Below, one piece after another: positions 1 through 10,966 of a stretch of DNA of 64,000 bases; position 1 is the first letter of the stretch; each line of letters opens with the position of its first letter. The position numbers and the translations under genes were made by a program. This DNA comes from Epiperipatus broadwayi. Lineage: Eukaryota > Onychophora > Udeonychophora > Euonychophora > Peripatidae. The notes under the pieces were generated by a model. The model had not been told where the DNA came from and ran no database searches. It saw only the letters and a program-made list of their open reading frames with translations. The stretch spans positions 248,001 to 312,000 of the forward strand of contig JAQFVV010012573.1 in NCBI GenBank assembly GCA_028023455.1, read 5' to 3'.

Positions 1-139
1 TAGAAAATTACTATAAATTCATGTTTATTAAATAAATTATACAAATATTGTGTAACGTATATTGTAAAAATTTGACTAATCCAACTAAACACACATATAT
101 ATCAAACTGTAAACGAAAGATAAGGGTGTGGATTCACAA

Positions 140-319
140 TAACTGTAGCGAAGCAGAAATAGGCCGTATTATTTCTGCGTTATGCATCATAAACAGCCTT
201 CTTAATGGCTAAGACAAACATAGATGTTTTCTATAGTCGTAAGTCAGGTCTTGTAAACGGCATTTGTTAGGTGTTTTGGCGAGCCAGAACGCCATCAAGT
301 GTCCAAGCCCGATTACGTT
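140..319 (-). mobile_element. Merlin DNA transposon, terminal fragment
   Basis: This stretch lines up with the subterminal part of the Merlin copy ending at 51533. Shared blocks include the GAAGCA-AAATAGGC-GTA-TATTT stretch, AATGGCTAA, AAACGGCATTT, GTGTTTT and CGCCATCAAGTG, in the same order and spacing. The outermost inverted repeat is lost: after AAGCCCGATTACG the sequence runs straight into a tandem duplication. No coding sequence remains. Strand is given as the direction in which transposase would be read. It is a dead relic recognised only by comparison with the better copies in this window. Confidence 0.6.
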
Positions 320-411
320 ATAAGTACCGTTTCATTAAATCCTAAGATCTAGGAGCAGAGCTCTCATAAGTACCGTTTCATTAAATCCTAAGATCTAGGA
401 GCAGAGCTCTC
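320..411. repeat. Perfect 46-bp tandem duplication
   Basis: Two identical 46-bp units (320-365 and 366-411) begin ATAAGTACCG and end GAGCTCTC. They abut the broken Merlin end at 319. Identity is complete, so the duplication is recent compared with the surrounding decayed elements. Confidence 0.9.
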
Positions 412-2640
412 ACATCCAAAGCTCCTCATTAATGAAAGCCACAAGCTAAAAACTAACCTGGGAATATTGCATGAGCAGGCACTAGATAGGGATATTATGC
501 ATAAACTTTCTAGCATCTATTGATTATTATGACATATAATGAGTAGCACTATAGTCTGTAGAGTTTGCTACTGTTTTAACAGGTTGTTTAAATGGTGATC
601 ATGTCATGTTTTAACTCAAATTAAAAATTCCATCATAAAACCTGTATTGCATCTGATCCCTGCTCATTTAGTCATCTGTAAACAGTTTCAAAGACTAACA
701 TCACAAAAATCAAAAATAACATTGAAGCAACTGTCTGTTTTTCGACTTATAGTAATATCACTTCTTCTCTTTCTATCACACTGAAGCTATGTAATATGGA
801 TAATCTTTAATGGACATTCTATTAATTTCAAACACTGCCACAGATCTGTTCAATTCACTAAGTCAAATATTTTAATTAAATCAATAAAACCAATATATAA
901 ATCATCTTTTGTTCCTGATACTTTTTTTTGCTTTGCCTGGCTTCAAAAACTATGTACATAGTGCTTCTTGATTCTTTAAAATTGCAATGAGTCTCTGATA
1001 ATCATTCATATATGACTGGAAATAAAACTATTCAATAAAATTCTTAATAATAATTTTCCACAATAATAGCAGCAATCTTGCTTTTATTTTTAAATCTTGG
1101 AACAAAAGAAGTATCTAAAATTAGATATACAATTTCATCTGTAGAACTTTTTATTTTTAAGATTGCTCGATTTCAATATGCTGGATATTTTGATCCAAAT
1201 CAAAGTGGAGTAGATAAAATGGATGTATCACTGAAAGTAGTCTCAATTCTTGTATCATTATCCAAAAAACAATCAAAATATTATTTCCACCTATTCAAAA
1301 TACCATTGTCATTATTAAAAAAATGCCAATATTGAATTTAATAAGATTGCAATATCGTTTCTCAGCTCCATATGTTGATTAAGTGTATCAAAAAAAAAAA
1401 AAAAAAATCTAGACAGATTATGATCAGTCATGTCTCCATCACTTTTGCAATTTTAGTCTACCAATCATTTTTAAGCTTTCTTTTCAGTCAGTGAACTTGT
1501 CTTTAAATCTCTACATTTATTTTATTATTCTACTAAGCACAAAACATTGTGTTTATCGAATTACTACTAAAAAGATCATTTTCAAATAACTAATCATGAT
1601 TCTTCATTTTAATGAATCCAAGAATAGATTCACTTATATCTATAGTACACTTAAGAAAATTCCATGCCATAGTAATATAATCCTGAAAGTCCAACTTTTT
1701 GTGTTTAACAACTGTTAAAATTTACTATGTATAGTAGATATTGCTAAAGAAAAAAATCAATTTTCTTATGAATATGATTGGAATAAGATTTATTTTTTAT
1801 TGCAACTATTATTTTAATCTTAAAGCATATTAATCTATGATCTGTCCAATAAGCTATTATGTAAGTGCTTGCATTCCTAACTATTATTTAATATATTAAA
1901 TGGCATTGTTTTGAATATGGATACGCTCAGTTTCTTTATAATCATTTTTCTGCCTAAACCAAGTATTAGTAATAGTCAATCCGTGCGATATAAAACAAAA
2001 ATTTAAAACAACAGAGCATATGAATTTACAGCATGAATACCATTATTTCCAACAACTTTTGTCAAAAGTCTACTATGTACCAACATTTGCCTTAAAGTAT
2101 TCAAGAAAAAAAAGAAGTAATCTTTTAATAATATAGTTGTAATAATGCTATTTATAAAAAAATAAGTTTTTTTTTAGTTCTCTGAATCAAATTGCTTATT
2201 AAAATGAATACAAGTATCATTGTGCAAGCTCACTACCATTAGCCTTTCAATAATAAAAGGATTTCCAAAAAAAGAAAGATTCTAAATTATTCGGTACTGA
2301 TATATATATGACAATCCATCCCACTTGATGTCGTTGTTGCTAGCCAAAAATAGTTGAAAATACCATTTATCAGGCACAACTTCTCAATTGCTATCAGAAA
2401 TTGAGTCTTTTGGCTAACAGTGGCCTTTAGCATGTTTTGCAATCATACTTAGACTACCATATCAGTTAGCTCTGACACATGTTGTTTACCTTCTATACGA
2501 ATGCTGACACTTAACATATCGCTAACTTATCATGATAGGGTGTGAATAATTTTAATGACGGAAAGTGAACCAATATGCAGTCAGAAGTAATTATTTCCAA
2601 ACCTAAATGAATTAGTATAAGGTCCTCCAAATTGAACACT
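412..2640. other. AT-rich non-coding DNA, nothing recognised
   Basis: No protein similarity, RNA gene or structured repeat was recognised. There is an A-run near 1390-1407. The 85-codon frame at 1078-1335 is AT-rich, matches no family I know and has no splice or promoter context. Confidence 0.5.
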
Positions 2641-2708
2641 GTACCCAAAGTCAACACCCCCCCCCTCTTGTAAACGTTAAAATTAGAAAATGTGGTGATT
2701 CGGCATAC

Positions 2709-2933
2709 TTGAATCTAAAGTTTCGTACCTCGCGTTGGTCAAAAAAATGGCTACTTGTGAAAAAAAAGTATTTGTTCAAGCTGTCTCTATTACCTAATAC
2801 AGAAGTGTCATCTGTGGCCTTTCAGCAAGAGAAACAAATTCTACCAACAGAGAAGACAAGTGTGTGTGGTGGGAAGATGGTGCTAAGCAAATGTAGGATC
2901 TACGAGATGGAATGCAGAACGAGTTCTTGCTGA
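2709..2933 (+). pseudogene. Merlin transposase, N-terminal fragment
   Basis: From about 2775 the frame reads FKLSLLPNTEVSSVAFQQEK and continues ILPTEKTSVCGGKM. This matches the usual start of Merlin (IS1016/ISXO2-type DDE) transposases: a short helix, then an xxAxxFLQEKGIL-type block, then a CxCG metal-binding-like pair. The frame stops at 2933 before any catalytic region. The upstream methionine codon need not be the true start. It is the first 50 or so residues of a protein normally near 270-300 residues. It is more divergent from the 50-51 kb copy than the 50-53 kb copies are from each other, so it may be another subfamily. Confidence 0.6.
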
Positions 2934-2977
2934 CGAAGGTATTCTGTTTGTAAAGGTACCTGGTTCAATAGCTATCC

Positions 2978-3330
2978 AAAAATCAAACTCTGTTTGAAGT
3001 AATAAAGTAAACGTTATTCCAAAAAAATTTAACAAACTAACATTTTGCAAATATATTAAATTACAGTTCGCAAAAAAAAAAAAGGTAAAATAAAGAAACA
3101 TTTATTACCAAACAAAAATAAATTGGTTATTGAGGCGTTATTTATCACCCAAAAATAAAACTCCGTTTGAAGTAATCAAATCGTTAGTGAAAAAAAAAGT
3201 AAACAAACGAACATTTTGCAAATATATTAAATTGATTTCCAAAAAAAAAAAAAACCGACCTAAACGAACATTTCTTACAAAAGACAAAAATATTGGTTAT
3301 TTTTAAAAAAAGGTAAAATAAAAAAATATT
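2978..3330. repeat. Direct repeat of about 174 bp in A-rich DNA
   Basis: Two units, starting near 2978 and 3150, share TC/GTTTGAAGTAAT, then AACATTTTGCAAATATATTA, then a long A-run, then GGTTATT. They diverge mainly in homopolymer length. Such A-rich interiors recur in the other Merlin copies of the window. Confidence 0.65.
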
Positions 3331-3689
3331 TATTACAAAACCAAAAAAAAAAGTAATTAATTTCAAAAATAATAAAATAACGTAATTTTAAAGAGTTGTC
3401 TGTGTATTGTTTACTTGTTTGAGACCCTTTGAGACCGCCAACCTCAAATTTCCTCAAAAAAAAAAGTTTGCAATTCCGACCGCAATAGCGTGCCAATCGT
3501 ATACGTCACGGTTATGGGTCTTTTTTCTTTCTCTCCGCCATTTTAATATCTTTCAGCACGTGTAAGAATTTTTTTTGTGCGATGAAAATTAGATTTTTTA
3601 TAGCAATTTTTGTAAAGTACGTTAGTAAAATTTTATAATTTTTTTTATCTTTCTAGATTTATCAACGTATAAACAAAATAACCGCACAA

Positions 3690-4172
3690 ATGGCTTCTTT
3701 CGCTGCTGAACGTAATTTTGATTGATTCTGACGAAGACTTTTTTGTTTGTGTTTGATTCTGAGGTTTCGTCATATTTCACCATTAGCCGTGAGTATTCAA
3801 TTCCTGATCTATTTTATTTTTTATACAAAATTATATATTTGCAGCTGATCTATTTCATTTATTTTTTATACAAAATTATATATTTGCACTGAAAGCAATA
3901 GGTATGTTTCAGAGTGGAAGGCATTACTGAAGTGGGTTGGTCTGTCACCCGCTGAGTTGAATGCATTTTTTGGTATGATTATTCATGTTTGTACTATATC
4001 ATGCATACCAAAACTAAAATTTATTTGGTCTAAAAATGAATATTTGCATCAACCGGTACTTGCTAACTTGCTAGAGTTATAACCCGAGATTGATTTTTTT
4101 GGTATTCTAAATAATTTACAATGCCTCCCAATGCTGAATCAACAGTCATCATCATCATTTCCCACTGATATA
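3690..4172 (+). pseudogene. piggyBac transposase, broken N-terminal part
   Basis: A start codon at 3690 opens MASFAAERNFD, interrupted by a stop; a shifted frame then gives DSDEDFF, the acidic Asp/Ser/Glu-rich tract typical of piggyBac N-termini. From 3906 the frame runs 58 codons and includes GLSPAELNAFFGMIIH and KFIWSKNEYLHQPVLANL. This matches the start of the DDE_Tnp_1_7 domain, where an x-AFFGMIIxMG block is followed by the YWS block. A stop at 4080-4082 interrupts it, and the same frame continues to 4172. The three catalytic aspartates lie downstream in the family and are not visible. It is a dead, 3'-deleted copy. Confidence 0.7.
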
Positions 4173-4220
4173 TAATAATTGCTTGTAATTCCTTTGGGTT
4201 ATTTATTTTATTTTATTTAC

Positions 4221-4765
4221 TGTTTTTATTCATTTCATTGTAGATAAGTTTTTAATTACTTTGAAACATACTTTGCTATTATGGTCTCCTGTGAAATACT
4301 GCATAATTTAGCTCACCCTCACCCTCATGATATTTCAATTATATAGTAATTATTATTTACACCCATAACTTAGAATTTACTATGTTTTTATTCATTTTAT
4401 TTTAGAAACAAATTTTTAATTTATTTCATCACATACTATGTTTTTATTCATTTCATTGTAGATAAGTTTTTAATTACTTTGAAGCATACTTTGCTATTAT
4501 GGTCTCCTATGAAATAATGCATAATTTAGCTCACCCTTTCTCCCATGATATTCCAATAATATAGTAAGTATTTTTTACACTCATAACTTAGAATTTACTA
4601 TGTTTTTATTCATTTCATTGTAGATAAGTTTTTAATTACTTTGAAGCATACTTTGCTATTATGGTCTCCTATGAAATAATGCATAATTTAGCTCGCCCTT
4701 TCTCCCATGATATTCCAATAATATAGTAAGTATTTTTTACCCCCATAACTTACACTTTACTAAAG
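4221..4765. repeat. Tandem repeat, period about 162 bp
   Basis: Three long units start at 4221, 4439 and 4601, each opening TGTTTTTATTCATTTCATTG. Each then carries TAGATAAGTTTTTAATTACT, TTTGCTATTATGGTCTCC and AATTTAGCTC. A shortened fourth unit occupies 4383-4438. The array lies inside the piggyBac relic, downstream of its transposase fragment. Confidence 0.85.
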
Positions 4766-4819
4766 TTATTACTGTTTTTTTTTTTTTTGATCCACACTAA
4801 AACCTTGCATTTCTAATAG

Positions 4820-4944
4820 ATATCCCGCATAGAGGGCCTAGAAAAACAACTGCTTGCAAAAATGGAACATATAGGGTGGTTAGTAAAAAAGCGAAACTGA
4901 AATTGTCACCTTTTGCCACATTACTCCAACAAACTGTAACTCAG
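4820..4944 (+). other. Possible small exon or piggyBac coding remnant
   Basis: The segment is bounded by TTCTAATAG upstream and CAG|GTAGGT downstream and has one open frame of 41 codons, starting IPHRGPRKTTACKNGTYRVV. It lies within the piggyBac boundaries, so it could be a remnant of the transposase 3' region. The matching family motif is not clear, and splice-like signals of this quality occur by chance. Confidence 0.25.
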
Positions 4945-5295
4945 GTAGGTCATGTTATATTTTTTTTTTTTCTGCATTTTATGACGAATGTGATGAAGCT
5001 GTCTATGAAATTGTAATTTTAGGTTATACATTTCAAAATTGAGAGTTTGTGAACCAATATAAAAATAAAAATTTTAAAAATGTGAAAAATATCCTTTTTT
5101 TTTTATTATTTTTTTGTGGTAATGACTACTTTATCAGCTTTATTACATTCTTTCATATTTGCACTTTATAAAAATGTATATATATATTTTTATTTATTGT
5201 AATAAATTAGACATTTCATTTAAAATTGTATGTCCTGTAATTTTTTCTGGCAATTCAAAATGGCCATTCAGGTCTCTAAGGGTTAAATATTAAAG

Positions 5296-5372
5296 AAAAT
5301 GTAATGGCCCGGTAATGTTATATCGATGTGTTTTGTTGGAGGAACAACACCATCAAGCGGGATGGATTGTCA
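5296..5372 (+). mobile_element. Merlin-like transposon relic, right end
   Basis: ATGTAATGGCCCGGTAATG, GTGTTTTGTTG and ACAACACCATCAAGCGG follow the order seen just inside the 53571 end and, inverted, inside the 49367 end. The outer bases (GGATGGATTGTC) are degraded from the expected terminal repeat. Only ten bases separate it from the TTAA that ends the piggyBac relic. Confidence 0.5.
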
Positions 5373-5379
5373 TATGTAT

Positions 5380-6370
5380 CAGTACCAATTATTCTTTACA
5401 GTAAATCTTTAACACCATCCATTCTTCTTTCACTGATTAATTTGTCCTTCCAAAAAAAACGTGTAGCCATTTATCTGTTTTATAAAACATTCTATCTCAG
5501 AAAGATGAGTTTCACTAAAATCAAAATATATTGATCTTAAGTTTTGAAAGCTTCTTAAACTTTAGTGCTGTCCTCCATTTTGGTATTGAAAAGTTTGTTA
5601 TCAAAAAAACTTTCACATTCGGTGTACTTATATTTAGAAAAAAATTATATTGATATTTATCTTTAATATTACCACTGCCACCTGCTTTACTATTTTTATT
5701 GATAATATTTATTATTTGTAATGCTTTAATAAATAACCCATGAGGAATGATAATCTAACCAGACTGTGATTTTTAGACAACATTTTTTAAGAGATTTCCC
5801 ATTTTTGGTGAAAAGCAGGGTTTTTTTAAAATAGAGCTGTCTAAACAGGTAATTTTGCCAACTGAAATTTCTGACTCAAAAACCAATTCCAAACTGAATC
5901 ATTAGTGATTGTAATTCTTCAATCAAAAATAACAACAAAGGACTGCCAGCCTACAAGCTTGTTTCTTATCAATGTTTTCTTAATCTTCAGGAGCTAGAGT
6001 TTAAAAAAAATTGGGATCAGAAATGTTGTGTGTATAGTTAAGGGATAAAAATGTGGTTGCACAAAGATGCAATCCCATTGTCATTTAATATAGGGAGATA
6101 TCTAATGGCATGAGAGAATCACAATGACCGAGTGCTACATGAACTTAAATGACTGGGGGGGGGGAGAGACAGAAAAGATTGCTTGTATGGGAAACTGAAC
6201 TTAGTTTTTAATGTGAATTAATATCCTATCCAAAAGATAGCAAGGGATACTCTTGGTCAAGCAATATTAAGTTATTATTCAGGAGATAACTCTCATATCT
6301 GAAGGTCAGATATATAAAAAAGATATAATTTAAATCTTTAAAAAATATTAAAATTATTCATCTATTTATT
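5380..6370. other. Non-coding DNA, nothing recognised
   Basis: AT-rich sequence with a G-run near 6157-6166. No gene, RNA or clear repeat structure was recognised. Confidence 0.45.
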
Positions 6371-7212
6371 CAGTATACTCAATGTTTACTATAGTAAATA
6401 GAGGGATTTGAAGTTAAAATTTTCAATCTATATTCATCATCCATTCCATCTCAAATAAATAAGATACATATGACCACGCACATGAAAAAGATAAATGATT
6501 CCCAATATGTATTTCATGCAGAACCAGTCAATTGAGTCAGATCACATTCTCCTACACATATATACAATCAGTGCTCAACTTATATTATTATAGCAATTTG
6601 TTAAACTTTAATGAACAGATTTCAATATTCTCACTCTTCCAACAATTCAACCATCCATTTCATTGAAAAAAATTAATGATGGAATGGAAGATGAATATAG
6701 ACTGAAAATTCTAAGTTCAAATCCCTCTATTTATTATAGTAAACATTCAGTATACTGAATGAAAAGATTAATTACATATTGTCTTGGAAATAATTACATT
6801 ATAGTCTAAGTTCTGCATATCCCACTCCTATTAATATAAATGGATATGTAATGGTCCGATAATGTGAGAGATTAGATTAACATAATGTCTACATGGATAT
6901 GATTACAATATCAAATCCATCAAGGGCTTTGAGTATTATCAATGAAATGGATAGTTGAATTGCTGGAAGAGTGAGAAGATTGAAGCCTGTCATTAAAGTT
7001 TAAAAAATTGCAATCTTAATATAAGCTGAACACTGATTGTATATATGTGTAGAGATTATGACGTGGTCCAACAGATGAGTGCTGGTTCTGCATGAAACAT
7101 GTATATTGGGAATCATTTATCCTTTTATATGTGTAGTCATGTTTATCAGTTGTTTGAGATGGAATGGAGGATGAATATAGATTTAAAATGCTAAGTTCAA
7201 ATCCCTCTATTA
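6371..7212. repeat. Fold-back (inverted) repeat element
   Basis: The left arm (6371-6665) is imperfectly inverted in the right arm (6938-7212). Shared landmarks are the AATAGAGGGATTTGAA block, CATTCCATCTCAAA, GATAAATGATTCCCAATAT, CATGCAGAACCAG, CACATATATACAATCAGTG and TCTTCCA-CAATTCAAC. The first 90 bp or so of the left arm are also inverted a second time at 6676-6762, which ends near the 18-bp palindrome CATTCAGTATACTGAATG. No coding sequence is present. This resembles a MITE or fold-back element; target duplications were not established. Confidence 0.75.
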
Positions 7213-8454
7213 AAATTATTCAATTAGTATACATACACATATAAATATCCCCCACTCACATATATACAAATATAACTCTATACACAGTATAAACAATGAC
7301 CCTGCATATATATATATATATATGCACACTATTCATATCTTATGTTTATATAACATAATATTTATGATATAAAAATATCAAAAAATGGTTATATAGACAT
7401 ATAAGATATGGATAGGATGTGTGCGTATATTGAATTTAAATATGTGACTACATATTGTGCCAGGCATTATCAAATGTCCATGCACAAAGTCTGCTGTAAA
7501 GAACATTACAGAAGATACACTAATAAATTTATATATACTAAGCACAACAAATATATAAATGTGCTACATTAGTAATGGAAGTGGGGTCTGAGCATTAGAA
7601 TACCCACACACACCAATTTAAAATATTGTACACAAATACACTTATAATAAACTGATGTATTTTTATTTATTTATTTTATTTTTATTGTTTTGTATATTTT
7701 CAGTATATGTCATTTTATGTATTTTGCTTTTCTCTAAAAAATTCAAATAGAGAAAATCAAACTTTATTGAACAAATGGATCACATGTTGGAACATATTAC
7801 TAAAATAAATAATTAAAGTAATTGTTCCAACATACTTGTATATATTTTTTATTTTTTTAATTACTTTTCTAAAAACTAATCTTATTCCGTAATCAAAAAA
7901 ATGTTAATTGCTTTGGTAAAAACCTAATCAAAAAGCAAAATGTTTGATAATGAATATTAAAATTAAAATGTTTTTTTTTTTTTTAAATAAAATTATTTTG
8001 AATTAATATCTGTAATCAAGTGGTCTGAGTATTCAAGATGGAAACTAATCATTATATCAAACCCTAAAATGTAGAATTTAATCAGAAAAATAGAAAGGAA
8101 TGTCATAATCTGAATGATAAACTAAATTAAAAGAGTTGGCCGATTCATACTTCTCAGGTGACATGTGTGCCTAAATTGGTTCTGTATGAGTGGGGTTGAT
8201 AGGTTTTAGTTAGTGCTGTGAGATTCATTCTTTCTTTGGCATTCATTCTGGCCAAGTCGTTCACTACTTTGGCTTTGAAATTCTTCAATCATTTAGTCAC
8301 TTGGAGATTAATTTATGGACTAGACTATTGCTGATATTTTCTAAGAAGAAATCCATTACACAGTTCTTTTAAGAACTCTTCTTTTCTTAAGGATTTAATG
8401 AACCATTCAAGATAGCGGATGAACATTTAATAATAATTATTGCATTATAACCAG
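7213..8454. other. Non-coding AT-rich DNA with microsatellite
   Basis: An AT dinucleotide run lies near 7308-7322, and the rest is low-complexity A/T sequence. No feature was recognised. Confidence 0.45.
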
Positions 8455-8624
8455 ATAGAAAATATGGAGAAATCTACCAGAGCTTCCACAAAAATGACCG
8501 TGGGATAGAAAACCAGCCGGTGCATCCGACCTTTTTCTGTCCAGCCGGCCACGATGAAGACAAGAAGCAGCTTTGCCTATGCCTGAATGAGTTGAAATCC
8601 TCACCGCACAGCCATTTGACTTGA
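8455..8624 (+). CDS. Possible terminal exon, unidentified
   Basis: After a splice-acceptor-like TTGCATTATAACCAG, one frame (codons from 8457) stays open for 55 codons to a TGA at 8622-8624. It includes KYGEIYQSFHKNDRG, then HPTFFCPAGHDEDKKQLC. This island is far richer in G+C than its surroundings and uses codons such as CAG, CCG, GTG and GAC, unlike the chance open frames here. I do not recognise the protein. It could be a 3' exon of a host gene, a processed gene fragment or part of an unknown element. The opposite strand is also open (8437-8631), which weakens the coding argument. Confidence 0.3.
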
Positions 8625-9006
8625 AGCCCACTCAAAAGCCCAGTCAGGAGAAGATGAAGACGCCTACATAAGCTTCTTTTAAAAATATTTTATTAATATT
8701 GAATTAATTCATTCTGATATTTCCAATAATTAGAAATTTTTTTTTTTTCTTAGTATTATTAATCATTTAAAAAAAAAAGAGAGAGAGAGTTGTCTCGCGC
8801 GTATGTATATATATATTGAATTTATAGTTATTACGGGCATAATGACACAGCTTTTACTTAAATCTTCTAATTCATTTTTCTATCCCAAATTCTAGTATTT
8901 TCAGCAAAGGTTGTAATTAGTTTTTTTTTTGTTGCTGCTTGTTTTTCTTCTTGTTGAAAATTGTCATATGTAAATATATACATACACTGGTAATATTCAG
9001 TAATAC

Positions 9007-9249
9007 GACACCTCGTGTTGAGTGTCTGAAATGTATTTATCCGTATATCTTTAAGTTATTTTTGTCACTGCGACACCTTATGATGAGTGTCCAAAGGTTT
9101 ATTCCTTGTAAATTTCCCGTAAGCAAGTCCACTAATAACTTTATATTTAGAATAGTAGTGAGTGTATAATTGTGCTGCATATATATACATGTATAAGAAT
9201 TAATCTATCGTAAAAGGCAAATAGATACGGCACCTCATGTTGAGTGCTC
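9007..9249. repeat. Three short hairpin repeats
   Basis: Related words occur at 9007-9026 (GACACCTCGTGTTGAGTGTC), 9072-9091 (GACACCTTATGATGAGTGTC) and 9229-9249 (GGCACCTCATGTTGAGTGCTC). Each can pair its GACAC/GGCAC start with its GTGTC/GTGCTC end. In the third, both sides changed (A to G, and GTGTC to GTGCTC), so a pairing is preserved. Function is unknown. Confidence 0.6.
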
Positions 9250-10893
9250 TATGATATCTGAGCTAACGCAACCTTATTGACATATTGAAAAATATGGAAT
9301 TAGTGAAATATTTTATACTGCAAATATATATACGCATAGTTTTTTTTATTATATTTGCTGTCAATAAAAAAGATTTTAAAGTCCTGAGTAGAAGTGTATG
9401 TCTGTATAATCGAAAATCTTTTATATGAGAAATATATATCAAATCACACAAAGTATAACTTATTTCTAAAGGGGAAAAAAGCTCAGACCGCTTCCATTCA
9501 TTATGAAACATTGTAAATAGCTTTAGAGATTTATTATTTTTCTTATTCACTTAAAATTGTATTTATATTTTATCTATTTCAAATAATAATTCATTTATAA
9601 TAATTCATTTATTTATTTTTATTATATCATTTTAAGTATGAAACGGTGGTGGGTATCTGGGATTAAATAAATACTTGATCATGATATTAAATTTGTTTTG
9701 TTTTTGTATTATTATTTATTTGATAAAATGTACTCTTTCCTTATCAATCACGTACCTATTATAATCATTTAACTTACCCATTGAACACACTGGATGTAGA
9801 GTGTACTCAGCTAACCACACGTTATCGCTCTACCAGGGTGTTAAATCTTATTCTCATGCTCCGCTGTACATATGGTATTACCTATCCTTCTATGAGGGGG
9901 GGGGGGAATATATGGGAAATTCATTTTTATTCCTTTCTAGGAATGGCGCGCAAAAGCTATTTGTAAATAGACTTTTCAAAGATGTGTACTTACCATAGGT
10001 CCTAAACATTCGGGCATTCGAGAAGGATATTAACTAAAGGGGTATTTAATTGGCAGAGTCCTGTCAATTCACTCTTTCTATCAGTTTAGGTGGAAGTACC
10101 AATATATATGAGTACAGACAATGGGCTAAATTGGTATCCATTTCTTTTCCTGTTAAATCTTGATCACTTTATGCTCAGTGCAAGATTAAGAGCAGAATTC
10201 CGCTTCATTTTTAAAGCAATTGACTTAACTAACAATTTTTGATGTATGTATGTGGGTATGACTCTACCACATAACCTGTATTTAAATATAACACATTTGA
10301 TTAGTTTTCATATCAGTTTAGTCTACATTGGTTAAGTATTGAATATATATGCTTAATAAGCAGTAGATAATAATTAATAGTATCCGTTTAAAAACATTTT
10401 CTTTAAAAAAAGAGCAATTTTATTTTTAGGCACATAAATTTAGTAATCTCTTTGGATCAATTTATTAAAACATAGATTAAGATTTATATTCATTTTATTA
10501 AAAGAAAAACATTCTCTTTTGTTTAATTTTAAACTAAAAGCTTTTAATTTTATTACTAGAATATTTTCTATTGTGTTAATTTTGTTATCATTATAGTTAA
10601 AGTTTTAATTTGGTAAAAACATGTACAAAACTACTCAATAATTATTGAAGCGATAAATAAACAATAGGTATTCAGAAAATTGAAATGGGGGGGGGGCACA
10701 AAATTTTAGTAAAAAAAAATTAGTAAAGATTTAGATAATTGCATTAAATGTTATTACCAGTAAAGACAGATTTCTATCTATACTTTTAATTAAAAATTTG
10801 TGAGAAAATTTTAATATTCAGGAAACCTTTGGTTAGATAATATAAAATCCTGGTAAAAACTTGTTTAGTTAACTTTAAATCAGTTGTCATTAG
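9250..10893. other. Non-coding DNA, nothing recognised
   Basis: It contains a G-run at about 9895-9906 and another near 10686-10695. Short frames at 9263-9550 (minus) and 9781-9998 (plus) have no recognisable similarity. Confidence 0.45.
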
Positions 10894-10966
10894 AAGCACT
10901 GCAAAAAAGAAAACAGAAGAAAATGCTGAGAATGTTGTAATCCATTCTAATGGTCAGCATCCCCAG
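10894..10966 (+). CDS. Possible 73-bp internal exon, unidentified
   Basis: The segment is bounded by CAGTTGTCATTAG upstream and CCCCAG|GTATGA downstream. The second frame is open throughout and reads as a Lys/Glu-rich start followed by NVVIHSNGQHPQ. Length and splice signals suit a small internal exon. The sequence is too short and polar for me to name a family, and it lies on the strand opposite PEX5. Chance occurrence is quite possible. Confidence 0.3.

Larger units (their letters stand above)
2641..3424 (+). mobile_element. Merlin-like transposon relic, left part (interrupted by piggyBac)
   Basis: The segment contains the start of a Merlin-type transposase (2775-2933) followed by the A-run-rich, repeat-laden interior also seen in the other Merlin copies here. 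The matching right end appears at 5296-5372, after the piggyBac relic, with the same GGCCCGGTAATGTTA and CACCATCAAGCGG signature that precedes the right end at 53571. I could not find the left inverted repeat, so the left boundary is approximate. Confidence 0.5.
3425..5282 (+). mobile_element. piggyBac-type DNA transposon relic
   Basis: The right end reads GGTCTCTAAGGG directly followed by TTAA (5283-5286), the piggyBac target sequence. Its reverse complement, CCCTTAGAGACC, resembles the CCCTTTGAGACC at 3425, which I take as the left end. The left flank is TTGAGA rather than TTAA, so the left duplication has mutated or the boundary is a few bases off. Inside are a broken transposase N-terminus (3690-4172) and tandem repeats of about 162 bp. 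It lies between two Merlin-like pieces and so probably inserted into a Merlin element. Confidence 0.6.

Noticed and set aside
1078-1335. 85-codon plus-strand frame
   Set aside because: A/T-codon composition, no recognised similarity, no splice or promoter context; typical of chance in AT-rich DNA.
2883-3366. Minus-strand Phe-rich frames
   Set aside because: Reverse-strand readings of A-runs in transposon filler.
4221-4765. CRISPR-like array
   Set aside because: Units are about 162 bp without short constant repeats and unique spacers; the context is eukaryotic and inside a transposon relic.
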